Origin: Phytophthora quininea | Lineage: Eukaryota; Oomycota; Peronosporomycetes; Peronosporales; Peronosporaceae | DNA: 64,000 bases | Assembly (NCBI GenBank): GCA_011947345.1 | Contig: JAAVTG010000525.1 | Coordinates: forward strand, 299,674 to 363,673 | Direction of reading: 5' to 3' | In this document: positions 34,609-44,596 of the stretch, in pieces | How the letters are laid out: the number at the start of each line of letters is the position of its first letter | How positions within the stretch are numbered: position 1 is the first letter of the stretch | The notes under the pieces: generated by a model | Database searches by the model: none | What the model was told of the DNA's origin: nothing | Seen by the model: only the letters and a program-made list of their open reading frames with translations | Made by a program: the position numbers and the translations under genes

Positions 34609-34984
34609 GCGTCGTCGCTCTGTTCTCTCTCTTCACGACCGCCTCCCCGAGTGGGAAAGCGTCGCTCCCCGCTTCCTGCTGGAGGCGTCTCCGCGCGGAA
34701 CCGCGTCGCGCAGTCCTCGGCCAGCATAGTGCAGCTCGAACGTCGCTCTGCCGTCCGCTCTGCGGAAGGGAATCTGCGCCTTCGAGGGAGAAAAAGAAGA
34801 AGCCTCGCAGATCGACGGAAGACCGACCAAGTCGACACCCCTGGATCTTTGCCGGGGCCACGATGGGGCGTGCGCGTGCAGGAAAGCCTCGAGCTTGGAG
34901 TGCTGGCCGCTTCGGTGCGCGAGTAACGAGCGCGCTTGCTTGACGCGCAGGGGTTTCACGCGCTCCAAATCTTAGCGAATGCAC

Positions 34985-37586
34985 GCGGGGACTGCCACTC
35001 GCTCGGACACTCGGCTTGTTTCTTTATTTTCCTTCTCTTTTTTTTGGGTCTGCTCAATGCGCGGCGCAGAGACACGCGAACGAGTTGCGCGCGTGTTCCG
35101 GGTCGGTTCTTTAGAATATTGGGCGGGACCAAAAGGATGGGCTCGTCAGGGGTGGATCCGCCCGAAGATCGCCCCTGAATAGCCCATCCTTCTGGAGCCA
35201 GTCGGAGCCGTCTGGGCCCGACTGGGCCCGTCTGAGCCTATTTTTGCGCCGCGAGTGTTCGTGTCGACTTCCAGCGCATTCGAAAAATCAGCCAATCGGC
35301 TCTTCGGATTGGCCGGGTCTCGTCAATGCGGACCAGATGTACCGGCGTTTTGCCCAAAATGCGGCGTTTTAAAGGCAGTGGTACCCACGTTTTAGAAAAG
35401 ATGAATCCATGTGGACTCAAGTGATAATTATTGGGGAATTCGTGATCAGTTGAGTCGAGCCCAACAACCCTGCTCCTGCTTGCTGCGTGAAGAAAGCTGT
35501 CGGGAGTTGACAGGAAACGGTGTTTCCTATGGCCAAACGGCACTTTTGCGCAGTGCCACAGACCTACTGACGGACGTCGACGCAGCTCTCGTCTTCAGGA
35601 AGCTCGGGGCCACCATCGTGCCGACGGGTGGACGTCAGGGGCCACTGGAGCTAATGACGGGACAAAGCACCTAGTCAAGGACACGGTATCAGCGCCATGG
35701 ACCTCCGCAAGTCGCACGAACGAAGCCAGCAGCTCTCGCAGCGAAGTTTTGTAGTGTAGCGAATTGCATGTTTAGTTGCGAACTTACCTTGTGGCTAAGA
35801 CACGGCAGATCAAGACGACAAGAAGACCAAAAACTCAAGACAAACAAGTTAGCGAATTTGAACACCTCCTTTGGCGTTAAGCTATCTACCGTTCCATAGT
35901 CCTACACAACCGTGCCAAGAACTCTTTCGCCGACAAGACAAGCTACTGTGGTGCTGCTGATTTGGATTTTTCTATGGGTAGCAATCCCCGCGCTGTGATT
36001 GGTTGGATTTTAACTTAGTGGATGAGTGGATGTGGAGACGTGTGACTTGTTGGGACAAGGCTGTGGCGGGAGTCCTACCAAGGATGGTCCCTAGGCTTCG
36101 GAAGCCTGCGTCGGGAGTATGTTAATCCCGAAACGCACTGGAGGCTCGGTCTGAAGCCGCACCTCGTCCGTCAGCAAGTGCCCAAGAGTGGGCGAAAATC
36201 GCATTGAGGGAATGTATCCCCTCTGTGACTTGTGTAGCCTTAGTCCCAAAGCGCACGATGAGTGTGACGCTAGAGTCTCCCAAGACCCAGTTTTCCCCAA
36301 CAGAGCACGTGTTACACAACACACTACATTTCCAAGAAGTTGCTACGCTTGATGAGGATGGACTTCCCATTAGGATTCTGGAACCGGATTCGGTATCCTG
36401 GACGCAGATCGGCGTTCCAGGGTGACCGATCCCTGAACCGTGATTCGGGATGTATGGGGTTGCGGAAGTCTCTATACAAACATCAAGTCAAGAACTGATC
36501 GCCAGCGCGAGTGGAGTGGAGCGCCTGGAGTTGAAGTTGCGAGAGGTCACCCCGTTTGGGAAACTTGACCCCCATTGAGCAATGGAGATGCTCCAGGATT
36601 GCGCACCCAGTGATTACTCCATAGTCGGACCAAGTCACTTACGCCGTCCATATTCAAGTCAAGATATTGTCAGAAGATTGTTCAAGATTCGTACTTAGTA
36701 TTGCATAGCTAGTTTGTATGAGATTTTAACAGAGTTCGATTTCCCCCAAGTGCTTAAGTGCTCCGAGGAAGCGGAGGCCGCATTGGGCGTTAACAGCACC
36801 TTGGCTTAGGGACTAGCCTCGCGTGGAACTCCCCTCGTGTTTAAGTCCAGTTGGGAAGGGGAGTTCTGAGGGCGTGTTGCTCCTGGATTGACCCCGACCC
36901 ATTCCATATCCTAGTTGGGCCGTCGGTACATCCGGGCGTCACCCATTTCATATTGACCTGACCGTCTAGTGTGGCCCTGACCGTCTTCTGTGGCTGAATA
37001 GCTGTGACCACAGGGCGTTGACACTAACTGCGTTGTGAATCGACTGGTCTAAGCTTTGTAACCGAGTGATGTATCTGTTGCTCCGCGAGGAGCTGGTGCG
37101 CAAACGTTGGGGTGTTCGAGACCTTCCAGGTGTCCCGAACCGCATACGCCCCATCGATCCTGGACGAGGACCCACCACCCGAGGGTCAAAAGAATAAGTG
37201 GTGGCTGCATATCGGTATGAACTCTTATTGTTAATTGTTATCTTGTACAAGGTTTGGCTGTGTGGTCCTGGAGTGCGACCACAAGCTACCTTCTTACTCT
37301 TCTAACCCGCTCTCTGTAGCAAGCGCGTTCGGGGAACCCCGAACCGCAGTACTAACCTACCCGTTACCTGTATCCTGAGCAGGTGTCCTCCCTGGTCGTC
37401 GAGTCCAGCGATTCAAACCCTTAGGGATTGCACACAAGGTACACGCCAACGGTTCCAGGTTGCTCAAAGGCCTTCTGGAACCGCTACCCCGCAGACCAGT
37501 TCATTCGGGTCGCGCCACTGTACGCCCCCTGGGCGCAAGTTTTTCCGAGTTTCGCCACACTATCTCAACACCCTGAGCACAAGGTT
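34985..37586. other. Long non-coding, repeat-like stretch
   Basis: About 2.6 kb with only short chance ORFs. It contains the 35133-35191 hairpin, a run of near-repeats of CTGGGCCCG at 35205-35240, and a smaller hairpin GGTTCCAG/CTGGAACC at about 37451-37481. The 36000-37560 part, with short phrases typical of solo LTR sequence, may be an old retroelement relic, but no LTR pair or coding remnant was found. Confidence 0.35.
35133..35191. repeat. Hairpin with 17 paired bases
   Basis: AAGGATGGGCT (35133-35143) pairs perfectly with AGCCCATCCTT (35181-35191), and CAGGGG (35147-35152) with CCCCTG (35172-35177), leaving 3-base internal bulges and a 19-base loop. It lies about 525 bases upstream of the HSF start. 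It could be the core of a small inverted-repeat element or a regulatory site. Confidence 0.55.
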
Positions 37587-39138
37587 TCACACGACTCGCG
37601 ATAAAGCTAAGATCTTTAGCATACACAGACTCATCGCAGCGAAGTGGTGATGGCAATCAATCTTTTTCTTGAGCTCGTTCTTTCCCAGGAGCGGAAGCAT
37701 GTAGTCGTTTTCACCTTCTGCAGCGAGAATGCTTCTCATGCAATTTTGCAAGCTCAGAAAAATGCCGTTTAGCTTCTCTGCTGTCATGTCTTCATATACT
37801 TTCCCAACCGCCGCGACAATTTCCTCCACAGCCGGCCATCTTGTAGCGATACCGGAGTGGCTATAAAGAGGCAACAATTCCTAAATCTAGCACGTTCATG
37901 TCGGAGGCTGAAAAATCAGCTGGTTGTTCTACCCCCAAGCACAGCCGCCCTCCACAATATCTGGTTTAGACGGAGAAACGTGGGCTTTGCGTTATCGTGT
38001 TGGACGAGAATAGTTCAACGTCGATCCTTGCGAGGCCACTGAGCTTTGATTGCTGGAAACAAATACTTCAGCAAATAAGCACTTGTAGACTTCTTGGTCA
38101 ATAGTGTCGATGTTTCGTAGATATATATCACCTCTGTTGTGCTTCTTGACCTTGCGCTTATGGGTGTAGTCCTCAGTGAACGCCCATATCCCAGGCTTAC
38201 CATCCCACATTGCATTTCTATGCGGATCAAACCTGTAGAACGTATTGTTAAATCAAATGTTTTAGTACAAAATATAACAGTTATCATACCTTGGACGTGC
38301 GGCTGCTGCGAGGAACATTGTCTTCGAAATATGCTTCTTGCTCTGGCGTCGTCGAACAGGCAGTTTCTCGTCTTCAAACGCGATGTAGCTACGTTTGTTT
38401 TTGTCTGCATAAAACCACTTTTCGTCAACGTGGACGATGTCCATCATAGGCTCGAATGTCATCGCTGTCTTGTCCACATGCCCCAAAATGTACTCCAGCC
38501 GTTGCTGCTTGTAAGAGAGGCTTAATGCGCGCTAACCGACGATTACCTTCTTCTTGACGTAGCAGGACCTCCACCGCATAACACGACACCTCAGCATGCT
38601 CCGCCACTTGATGGATTGCCTGCAGTTTCTCGATTGGCGCAGCGCGAAGCTTCTCACGCAATTTAATGCAGTCGTTCTTCTTTCTGCCGCTGTTCTCCTT
38701 TAACTTACTCTTCCAAGAGCCTTTCATGTCACCTCCTGCCTTCGAAACACAGTAAGAAAGCCACAATTCGTTCATGGTCGACCAACTTCGGCCCCATTTT
38801 CGAGTCAACTCGGATTGGAGTCCACGAGGCAGTACCCCGTTCAAGCTGCGCGTTAGCATCTCATCCAGAATTCCTCGGTGTTGGTGATCGATTAGGTTCG
38901 TCATGGGAGTGTTTTGTTGGCCGGAGAATGTCTGCTTTCCTCTCGGCGGAGTTTGCTGGATTGAATGGTCCCAAGTAGATGACTTCAGAGGCGAAAAGTG
39001 CGCGATAGAATTCAAAGTTGGCGCCAAAATTATATGTGCAATAAGCTTAAATTGCGAGCTATTACCTCGTCCAATCAGATTAGGAAAACGTTGAAAATCG
39101 ACGAAATGGCAGTAGCAAAAGTCGTTTGTCCGGATCAT
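37587..39138 (-). mobile_element. Decayed mariner-type DNA transposon
   Basis: Minus-strand fragments in several frames make up a Tc1/mariner-family transposase. The N-terminal part (about 38920-38520) has a helix-turn-helix-like region (HQHRGILDEMLTRSLNGVLP, TRKWGRSW). The catalytic region follows: IVHVDEKWFY (about 38430), LVQHDNAKP (about 38010) and ASDMNVLDLGIVASLYSH (about 37890-37850), corresponding to the DD-D/E triad spacing of mariner elements. The C-terminus is at 37587. Frame changes and stops interrupt the reading, so the copy is inactive or poorly sequenced. Terminal inverted repeats were not identified. Confidence 0.7.
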
Positions 39139-39563
39139 TTTCAGTCAGAGGAAATAATGCCTAACGTGCCTGGAGCAAGCCGCGATGTTAGCGGTGCTGA
39201 AGGATACGGAGACACACCGACGCAACGAAGCACTGCAAGTGACAGTGGGGCTGCTGGTCTTCAACTCCAACACTGGTGCGCCAGGGTTGTTGTAGCTTTG
39301 ACGGTATCCAACAACAGCTTGCTGTTTACAGGAGGACACCGATGGCGCTGAAAAAGAAGGGGATGGCCCGAAATGGAGATGCAAGCAGCTTGCAAAGCTC
39401 ATCAAGCCGAGCTACCGAAGCAGCAGGAAAACCACACGACACAATGATGCGTTCCGGCGTAAATGCTGTGGAATATGAGAAGCACCAGGTAAGCACATTT
39501 TGGTTTTAGCACATAACATTTTTAACAGCTCCACCTGCGCATGAATAACCATGTAGAGCTTGA
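39139..39563. other. Spacer between mariner and hAT remnants
   Basis: About 425 bases with only short frames on either strand. No gene is supported. It may hold transposon termini. Confidence 0.35.
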
Positions 39564-41842
39564 TCAGGTGGTGGTACAACACCGAACTCGCTCAATAGAC
39601 ACTTGAAGCCGCCGCCAGAGACGCCAGCGAAATTTTACGACCGCGAATCCCGGGTAAACGTTTTTGCTAAGAGAATTTGTCATCGTTTTCCCTTGGAAAC
39701 TCGAGGCAGTATGGAGCAGGAATTTCGTCGTTAGCGGAACCGCCTCGAGGGATCGTCCGCTCTTGCTCAATCTCATTGGTAGTAGCATTTTACCCTGGCC
39801 ATTGGCAGTAATTGCGTCGCTGTTCAAACGAATTTCCTTTCTAGTGACATTACGTGGTGGGTCTAAGATGCAGCTCCACAAACTGACTGATGCACCATCA
39901 CCATCGTCACCAAGCTCCTCCCATTGAAACACGTACAGATACTCGTTCAGCTCCGTTGCATTGAGGACGATATCCAACGTGGCAGCTAAATTCCGAACAA
40001 CCGTGTTGCCATCTTCTGACATTGTTGCATTCCCAAGATTATTCTGGTGCGTGGTGGCACTCGGTGTGTAGAACCGACTCGAACTTGGTGGAATCGTATT
40101 GCATGGTAGAAGATGCTGCTGAGGCGTCACCATTCCATTTTCCTTCAACACTGTGCGCTGTGGTGTCGGTGCACCGCGGTTCTCATAGACCATAGAGTGT
40201 GGTGTTGCGTATCCATATTGTAACTGGAGACTTGGTGTACTAGAATTGTAGGGAGCATCTTCAACCCCGCTACTACTCGTGTTTGGGGCAGAACGCGCAA
40301 GCCGAGCAGGACGCTCTGGTGTCGAAATAATAGGTCGTTCTTGGACATCTCCAGGCTGTAGTAGGTCGTCTGAGTGCGTCTTCGTATTTGGACGAGGGAT
40401 ACTCTCGCTCTTGTTTTTTTCTCGCACGTGTTGACGAACTATTTGCCATCTCGTTGCATTGTCGGATGCCATGCGATTTCTTTTAGCGGTGTGAAAAAGC
40501 GCCAGCTCGCTGAATAGACGTTTGCACGTGGTGGTGTTAGCGACAATTGACAAAATCGTCAACGCGAGAACAGGTAACTTACCTTTGAGCTTGGCCTCCT
40601 TCACATACTGCCAAAACTTGGATACAACAGTATATTTCGCAAACCGACCAGCGTCGATGTCGGTGTAGTCGTCGTTATACCAATCGAACATGTCTTCTCG
40701 AAGTTCTCCAAGATCTGAATCAATAAATCACCGATAGCAATACAAAGCAAAATCACACACGTCGTCCATGGCAGTCAGCACGATTTGCTGGCTCAGTTTT
40801 CGTGCGTCGATAACATGAAGCGGGTGCAGGAAATACCCGAGGATAAACAACGGTTGCTCGCACTCATTCGAACGTTTTACCACGCACCAAACCAAATCTT
40901 CACTCTGTTCGTATACTGCAAACCCGCGATAAATTTCCAGATAAGATGTTACAACATCAGCAACAGTGTTTTTATCTCACTGAAAGCGGAAGGAAACAAC
41001 GCAAAATGGGCGAACGGTTTTCGCCACGATCTACAATCACTCAAAATGATGCTTTTGCGAGAGGTTCGAGCTGTTTTGGTAGCTTTGCATCGCGGTGTGT
41101 ATACGCCATATCCTCGAGCGCCGATCGAACCCGTAACTTGACATCCCAGAACGGCTTTTGGTGACATTTTCCCAAACATCCGACAAAAGTTTGGTCTCCC
41201 ACCGGTTTTATTCTGGACAGCTACGGCTTCCTTGCGCTGCTTAACGGCGCATATGTTGCTGTATTCTTCCAGTACACGCCTTTCAAGCAATCGTCGACGA
41301 GTCAACGCGTCAGCACTTCCACACCGCGGGTTCAAAAACATAACAAAGCGTTTGAACGACTTGAGACGAACAAGCGAATCTGGTAACAGCGTCTCAGCTT
41401 GAAACTCGAGCAAGTAATGCCAAAACACCGTGATCTCTGCACTGCTGAACTCTGGACTTGCTGCACGACTTTGCTTGTTCACCTCTTCGCCCCCAAAGGT
41501 TGGTTCTTGGTCGTCTTCTGAGTTGCCATGCAGGTAACAATTCGTTATGTGTTTCTCCCAATAGTCTTTCCGCTCACGTACCAGCTCAGGAAAAGGACAA
41601 TCAGGCTTATTTTGCGCGTATTCAGCATAGCACCTCTTGCACACTGTCCACCACATCGAAGCATTGCACTTCTCCCTCGTGCGGTAGAAGCTCTCGGTTA
41701 ACGCGCTCGGAGGTCGCCCGATCTTAGGCTTCTCCGGCGCCCTTCCGGCTTTCAGATAAAGCTCCATACGACCTGGTCTGGGCAGTCCGGGGTATGCACA
41801 ATTAGCTGGCATGTGGCCAGAAGCACGTTGAAAACCCACCAA
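39564..41842 (-). mobile_element. Decayed hAT-family transposon
   Basis: Two minus-strand ORFs remain. The upstream one (41842-40949) has a BED-like zinc finger region (WTVCKRCYAEYAQNK, then HITNC) and a further helical part. The downstream one (40691-39564) begins with the hAT C-terminal dimerisation region (LPVLALTILSIVANTTTCKR, then LFSELALFHTAKRNRMAS). The large catalytic middle is missing or destroyed between them. After the dimerisation region the ORF continues about 280 residues with a Pro/Ser/Thr-rich tail not usual for hAT, ending at 39564. Inverted repeats and target duplications were not found. Confidence 0.7.
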
Positions 41843-42936
41843 CTTTAAAATCGATATCTTTTTGCGTCAACTTTGTGGAAATGCCCGCGTAGAAAAGTAA
41901 AAAGTCGCGTACAAAGTCCTTTCCACGTAGAAAGGTATAAATGTTTTTGCGAAAGTGGCCAACACTGTTAAGGGGCTAATTGCGCTGGCTGGTGCTCATT
42001 CTCGGTCGAGCGTTGCTGCTGCCACAGGTATTCGATGTGTACCACACTATTTCGTGTTAATAACTAGGATATTTCATAAAAAACTGAAATAAAGATCTTG
42101 AGTTTAAAAAATTGCAGCAGAGCTAGCAAAGAGGGACCTACGACAGAACTTCTGACCGGTGATATTCTGTAATCCACTGCAACATACATATCTTACTTGC
42201 GTACTTTCGATATAAGGACTAGCGTGAGATGAACTCATCCCAATGCACAGGCATTAGTGGGAAATGTCACTATAAAACTGGTTTGAAAACCTGTGGAATA
42301 GTTCCTACATATGAGTATATTGCACGATACCATGTTGTAAACCTTAGTTGTGTGCCTACCTCAATAACGCTACAATATCTACCCCAGTAGTACTGCCAGC
42401 AAAATTCTGAATCCTTTATAGCCAAAACGAAACCAAACAGACGCCAATAATCTTGAGAATCAACCGCGAGGACCAGTATACCACATTTCACTTCGTGGGG
42501 GTCAAAGCTGGGTAGTGTCTTAAGTGGAATGCACGGTTTGATTATTTAAAAAGCATAAGTTCGTGTGGAATTTATCTGCTCGACGACGAGGCGGGTTTAA
42601 AAATATTTAGAACTCTGTTGATTTGTTAGACGTATCCACTTTAGTTTAGTTTCTTCTCAGAGCTCGCGAATGATGGGTGCTATTGTATCTAACAAACCCT
42701 TGATGCGACTACGTTTTGGACTTAAACAAAGTACGTATGACTTCAATGAGTTACGGGCTTTTAGTGATTCTAAAGTAAATTATTAATAATAACTACCGCC
42801 TCGAAATGTTTTTGTCATCTCACTCTTTTATATGCGTATAACAGACCTCATCACTGCGTACTCAAAAATTCTATTTTCTAAATGCCTACGAAAGTTCAAG
42901 AAAATGATAGTTTAGAGCGATGATTCTACGAGATGC
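41843..42936. other. AT-rich sequence with no recognised gene
   Basis: About 1.1 kb between the hAT remnant and the LTR element. It is AT-rich, with no ORF above about 75 codons. The last five bases, GATGC, are the left copy of the target duplication of the LTR element. Confidence 0.45.
42932..42936. repeat. Target site duplication, left copy (GATGC)
   Basis: GATGC directly precedes the LTR at 42937 and recurs directly after the other LTR at 49681-49685. Five bases is the usual duplication length for Ty3/gypsy integrases. Confidence 0.88.
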
Positions 42937-43113
42937 TTTATCAGGTTCGGAGATCTGTGGGGAGGGCGGCCAAATACAAGAGTGCCGTCCCCCAGCAGTT
43001 CAGGCGGATGGAGGCCACGTGGCCTCCACAGCTGCCCTACGTCTGCTGTTATATTAAAAATACTATACTATACAATTCCTAGACATTTAAATCCTTTCCT
43101 CTGATTGGATACA
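42937..43113 (-). repeat. 3' LTR of the chromovirus element
   Basis: 177 bp, identical to the copy at 49504-49680. On the element's strand it begins TGTATCCAATC and ends CCTGATAAA. Confidence 0.95.
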
Positions 43114-43124
43114 CTCACCCCTCC
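43114..43124 (-). other. Polypurine tract of the LTR element
   Basis: On the element's strand GGAGGGGTGAG directly abuts the start of the 3' LTR, the expected position for plus-strand priming. Confidence 0.75.
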
Positions 43125-43157
43125 ACAGAAATCACTCTCACTTCGGAATCTTCGCTG

Positions 43158-43310
43158 GACTGCCGCCGCCCGACCGCCGCCGCTTGTTGGGCCGCCGCCG
43201 CTGTTACTGGGCCGCCGCCGCTGTTGTTGGGCCGCTGCTGTTGGACCGCCGCCGCTTGTTGGGTCGCTGCCGCTTGTTGGGCCTCCGCTTGTTGGCTGGG
43301 CTGTGGAGCG
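43158..43310. repeat. GC-rich minisatellite
   Basis: About seven imperfect copies of a unit near GCCGCCGCTGTTGTTGGGC (roughly 18-21 bases). It creates long chance ORFs on both strands (Gln/Ala-rich on minus, Arg/Leu/Pro-rich on plus), none supported as protein. Confidence 0.7.
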
Positions 43311-43373
43311 TGGAATTCGTCGGCGCTTGGCTGTCCTCGGTGCTTCGGTACCGTGGCCGGATCCTGGTGTTGG

Positions 43374-44550
43374 ATGGAGACCGCCGCTTCTGCAGCTCGG
43401 TCGTCGGCCACGGCCCCTGTGGTGGTCGGCTTGATTGGTGACGTTGAGCCGCTCGTTGTGCAGGCTGTAGAAGCCCTGCTGATCTCTGTGGAGTCGTCCG
43501 TTGATGGCTCCTGTGAGGACGGACGTGTCGTCCCACCTTCTCCGCCGCCTGCGGTGCCTTCCCTCCCGTTAACTGATGATAATAGACCAAGTGTCGATGA
43601 CGATCTATGCGGCTTGGCAGATGAGCTTAACGCTGCGGATGACGATGGTCCCGACAGAAGCCGCCCGCTTCAGAGACTTCGTCGCCGTGCAGATATTCCG
43701 CGCGTCTGTCACCCAAAGCCATTGCCTCCCCGCCAGAGCGGCATCCCACTTCCAATTGGAAGAACCACTACGACTTGACGGCTCCCATTGACCCCAACAA
43801 ACGTTTCGACTTAGTGCGTTTGTTGGATAGCGATGGTGATCCCCACACCGGTCATATCTCGTGCAGTGGAGAGGCCATCCTCTTGAATTGAGCTACGTGT
43901 GGATGGAGAATCTGGTAGATTATCCTGAGATGATGCGTCAAGTTGATGAATGGAAGGCTTCCGGTTCCAGGCTACCGTTCACGAAGTACCGGAAAGCGAA
44001 CTTCGCTGGTGCCTACGCCTCTGATTCTGGCCTGTGCTTTCTGGAGGCATTTCAAATGGCGTGTACCTACCTGGGCCGCCGCGACCTGGTCACGCTGAAA
44101 ATGTGGGACGCGTTTGAGGACGCGTATCCTCGGAACATGGAATACGGTGTCCTTCGCCGAGATGCTGCTGCCTTCTACGAGTATCTCCGTTCTCTCCAGA
44201 TCGAGTTGAATTACGAGAAGCTTTGTCGCAAGGTGGTGAAGAATTCTTACCACAATGTCGAACGCTTTGCTGTCTTCGTTTATGGGCTGGATCCGGGAGT
44301 TTACCTCACGTGTGCTGGTGATGGAGACCTCGAGCACTGCTTTGTTATCGTCGTTCACTCACCCCAGTTTGTTCAAGTCCTGGACGGGTATGATGAGAAG
44401 TCCGAACCGCCGTACAAAATTCAAACGCTTGAGAACCAGCTCTGGATTCAATACGTTCGCTTTATGAACTTTGTGGAGATCGTTCCGGAATTCCAAGGTA
44501 GCAGTGGGAAACGCAAGAAGCGCAGCGAAAAGAAGTCGTCAAGCGCCTGA
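43374..44550 (+). CDS. Opposite-strand chromodomain and papain-like peptidase-fold protein of the LTR element
   Basis: The start ATG at 43374 (METAASAARSSATAPVVV) precedes an acidic, Pro-rich N-terminus. After one-base breaks near 43750 and 43857 a chromodomain-like segment follows (KRFDLVRLLDSDG, then FVQWRGHPLELSYVWMENL). The C-terminal 180 residues have SGLCFLEAFQMACTYLG, later DLEHCFVIVVHSPQ and VLDGYDEK, the order and spacing of a Cys-His-Asp papain-like fold. A basic tail (SGKRKKRSEKKSS) ends at TGA 44548-44550. The gene lies wholly inside the LTRs, convergent with pol, with 46 bases between stops. Gag-pol lies on the other strand, so it needs its own promoter. The peptidase call is an inference from motifs; catalytic activity is unproven. 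Confidence 0.6.
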
Positions 44551-44596
44551 AGATGTTGCAGTAACTGCGGACGTCTAGGAGATACGCTTTCCCCTT

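Noticed and set aside
33767..34729. Long plus-strand ORF (320 codons) opposite the HSF gene
   Set aside because: It lies across the HSF DNA-binding domain, is rich in Arg/Leu/Val typical of antisense shadows of GC-rich genes, and has no domain.
36000..37560. Solo LTR or retroelement relic
   Set aside because: Phrases look LTR-like, but no second copy, target duplication or coding remnant was found in the window.
43115..43590. Gln/Ala-rich minus-strand ORFs beside the 3' LTR
   Set aside because: They are produced by the GC-rich minisatellite at 43158-43310 and by the antisense of the plus-strand gene.
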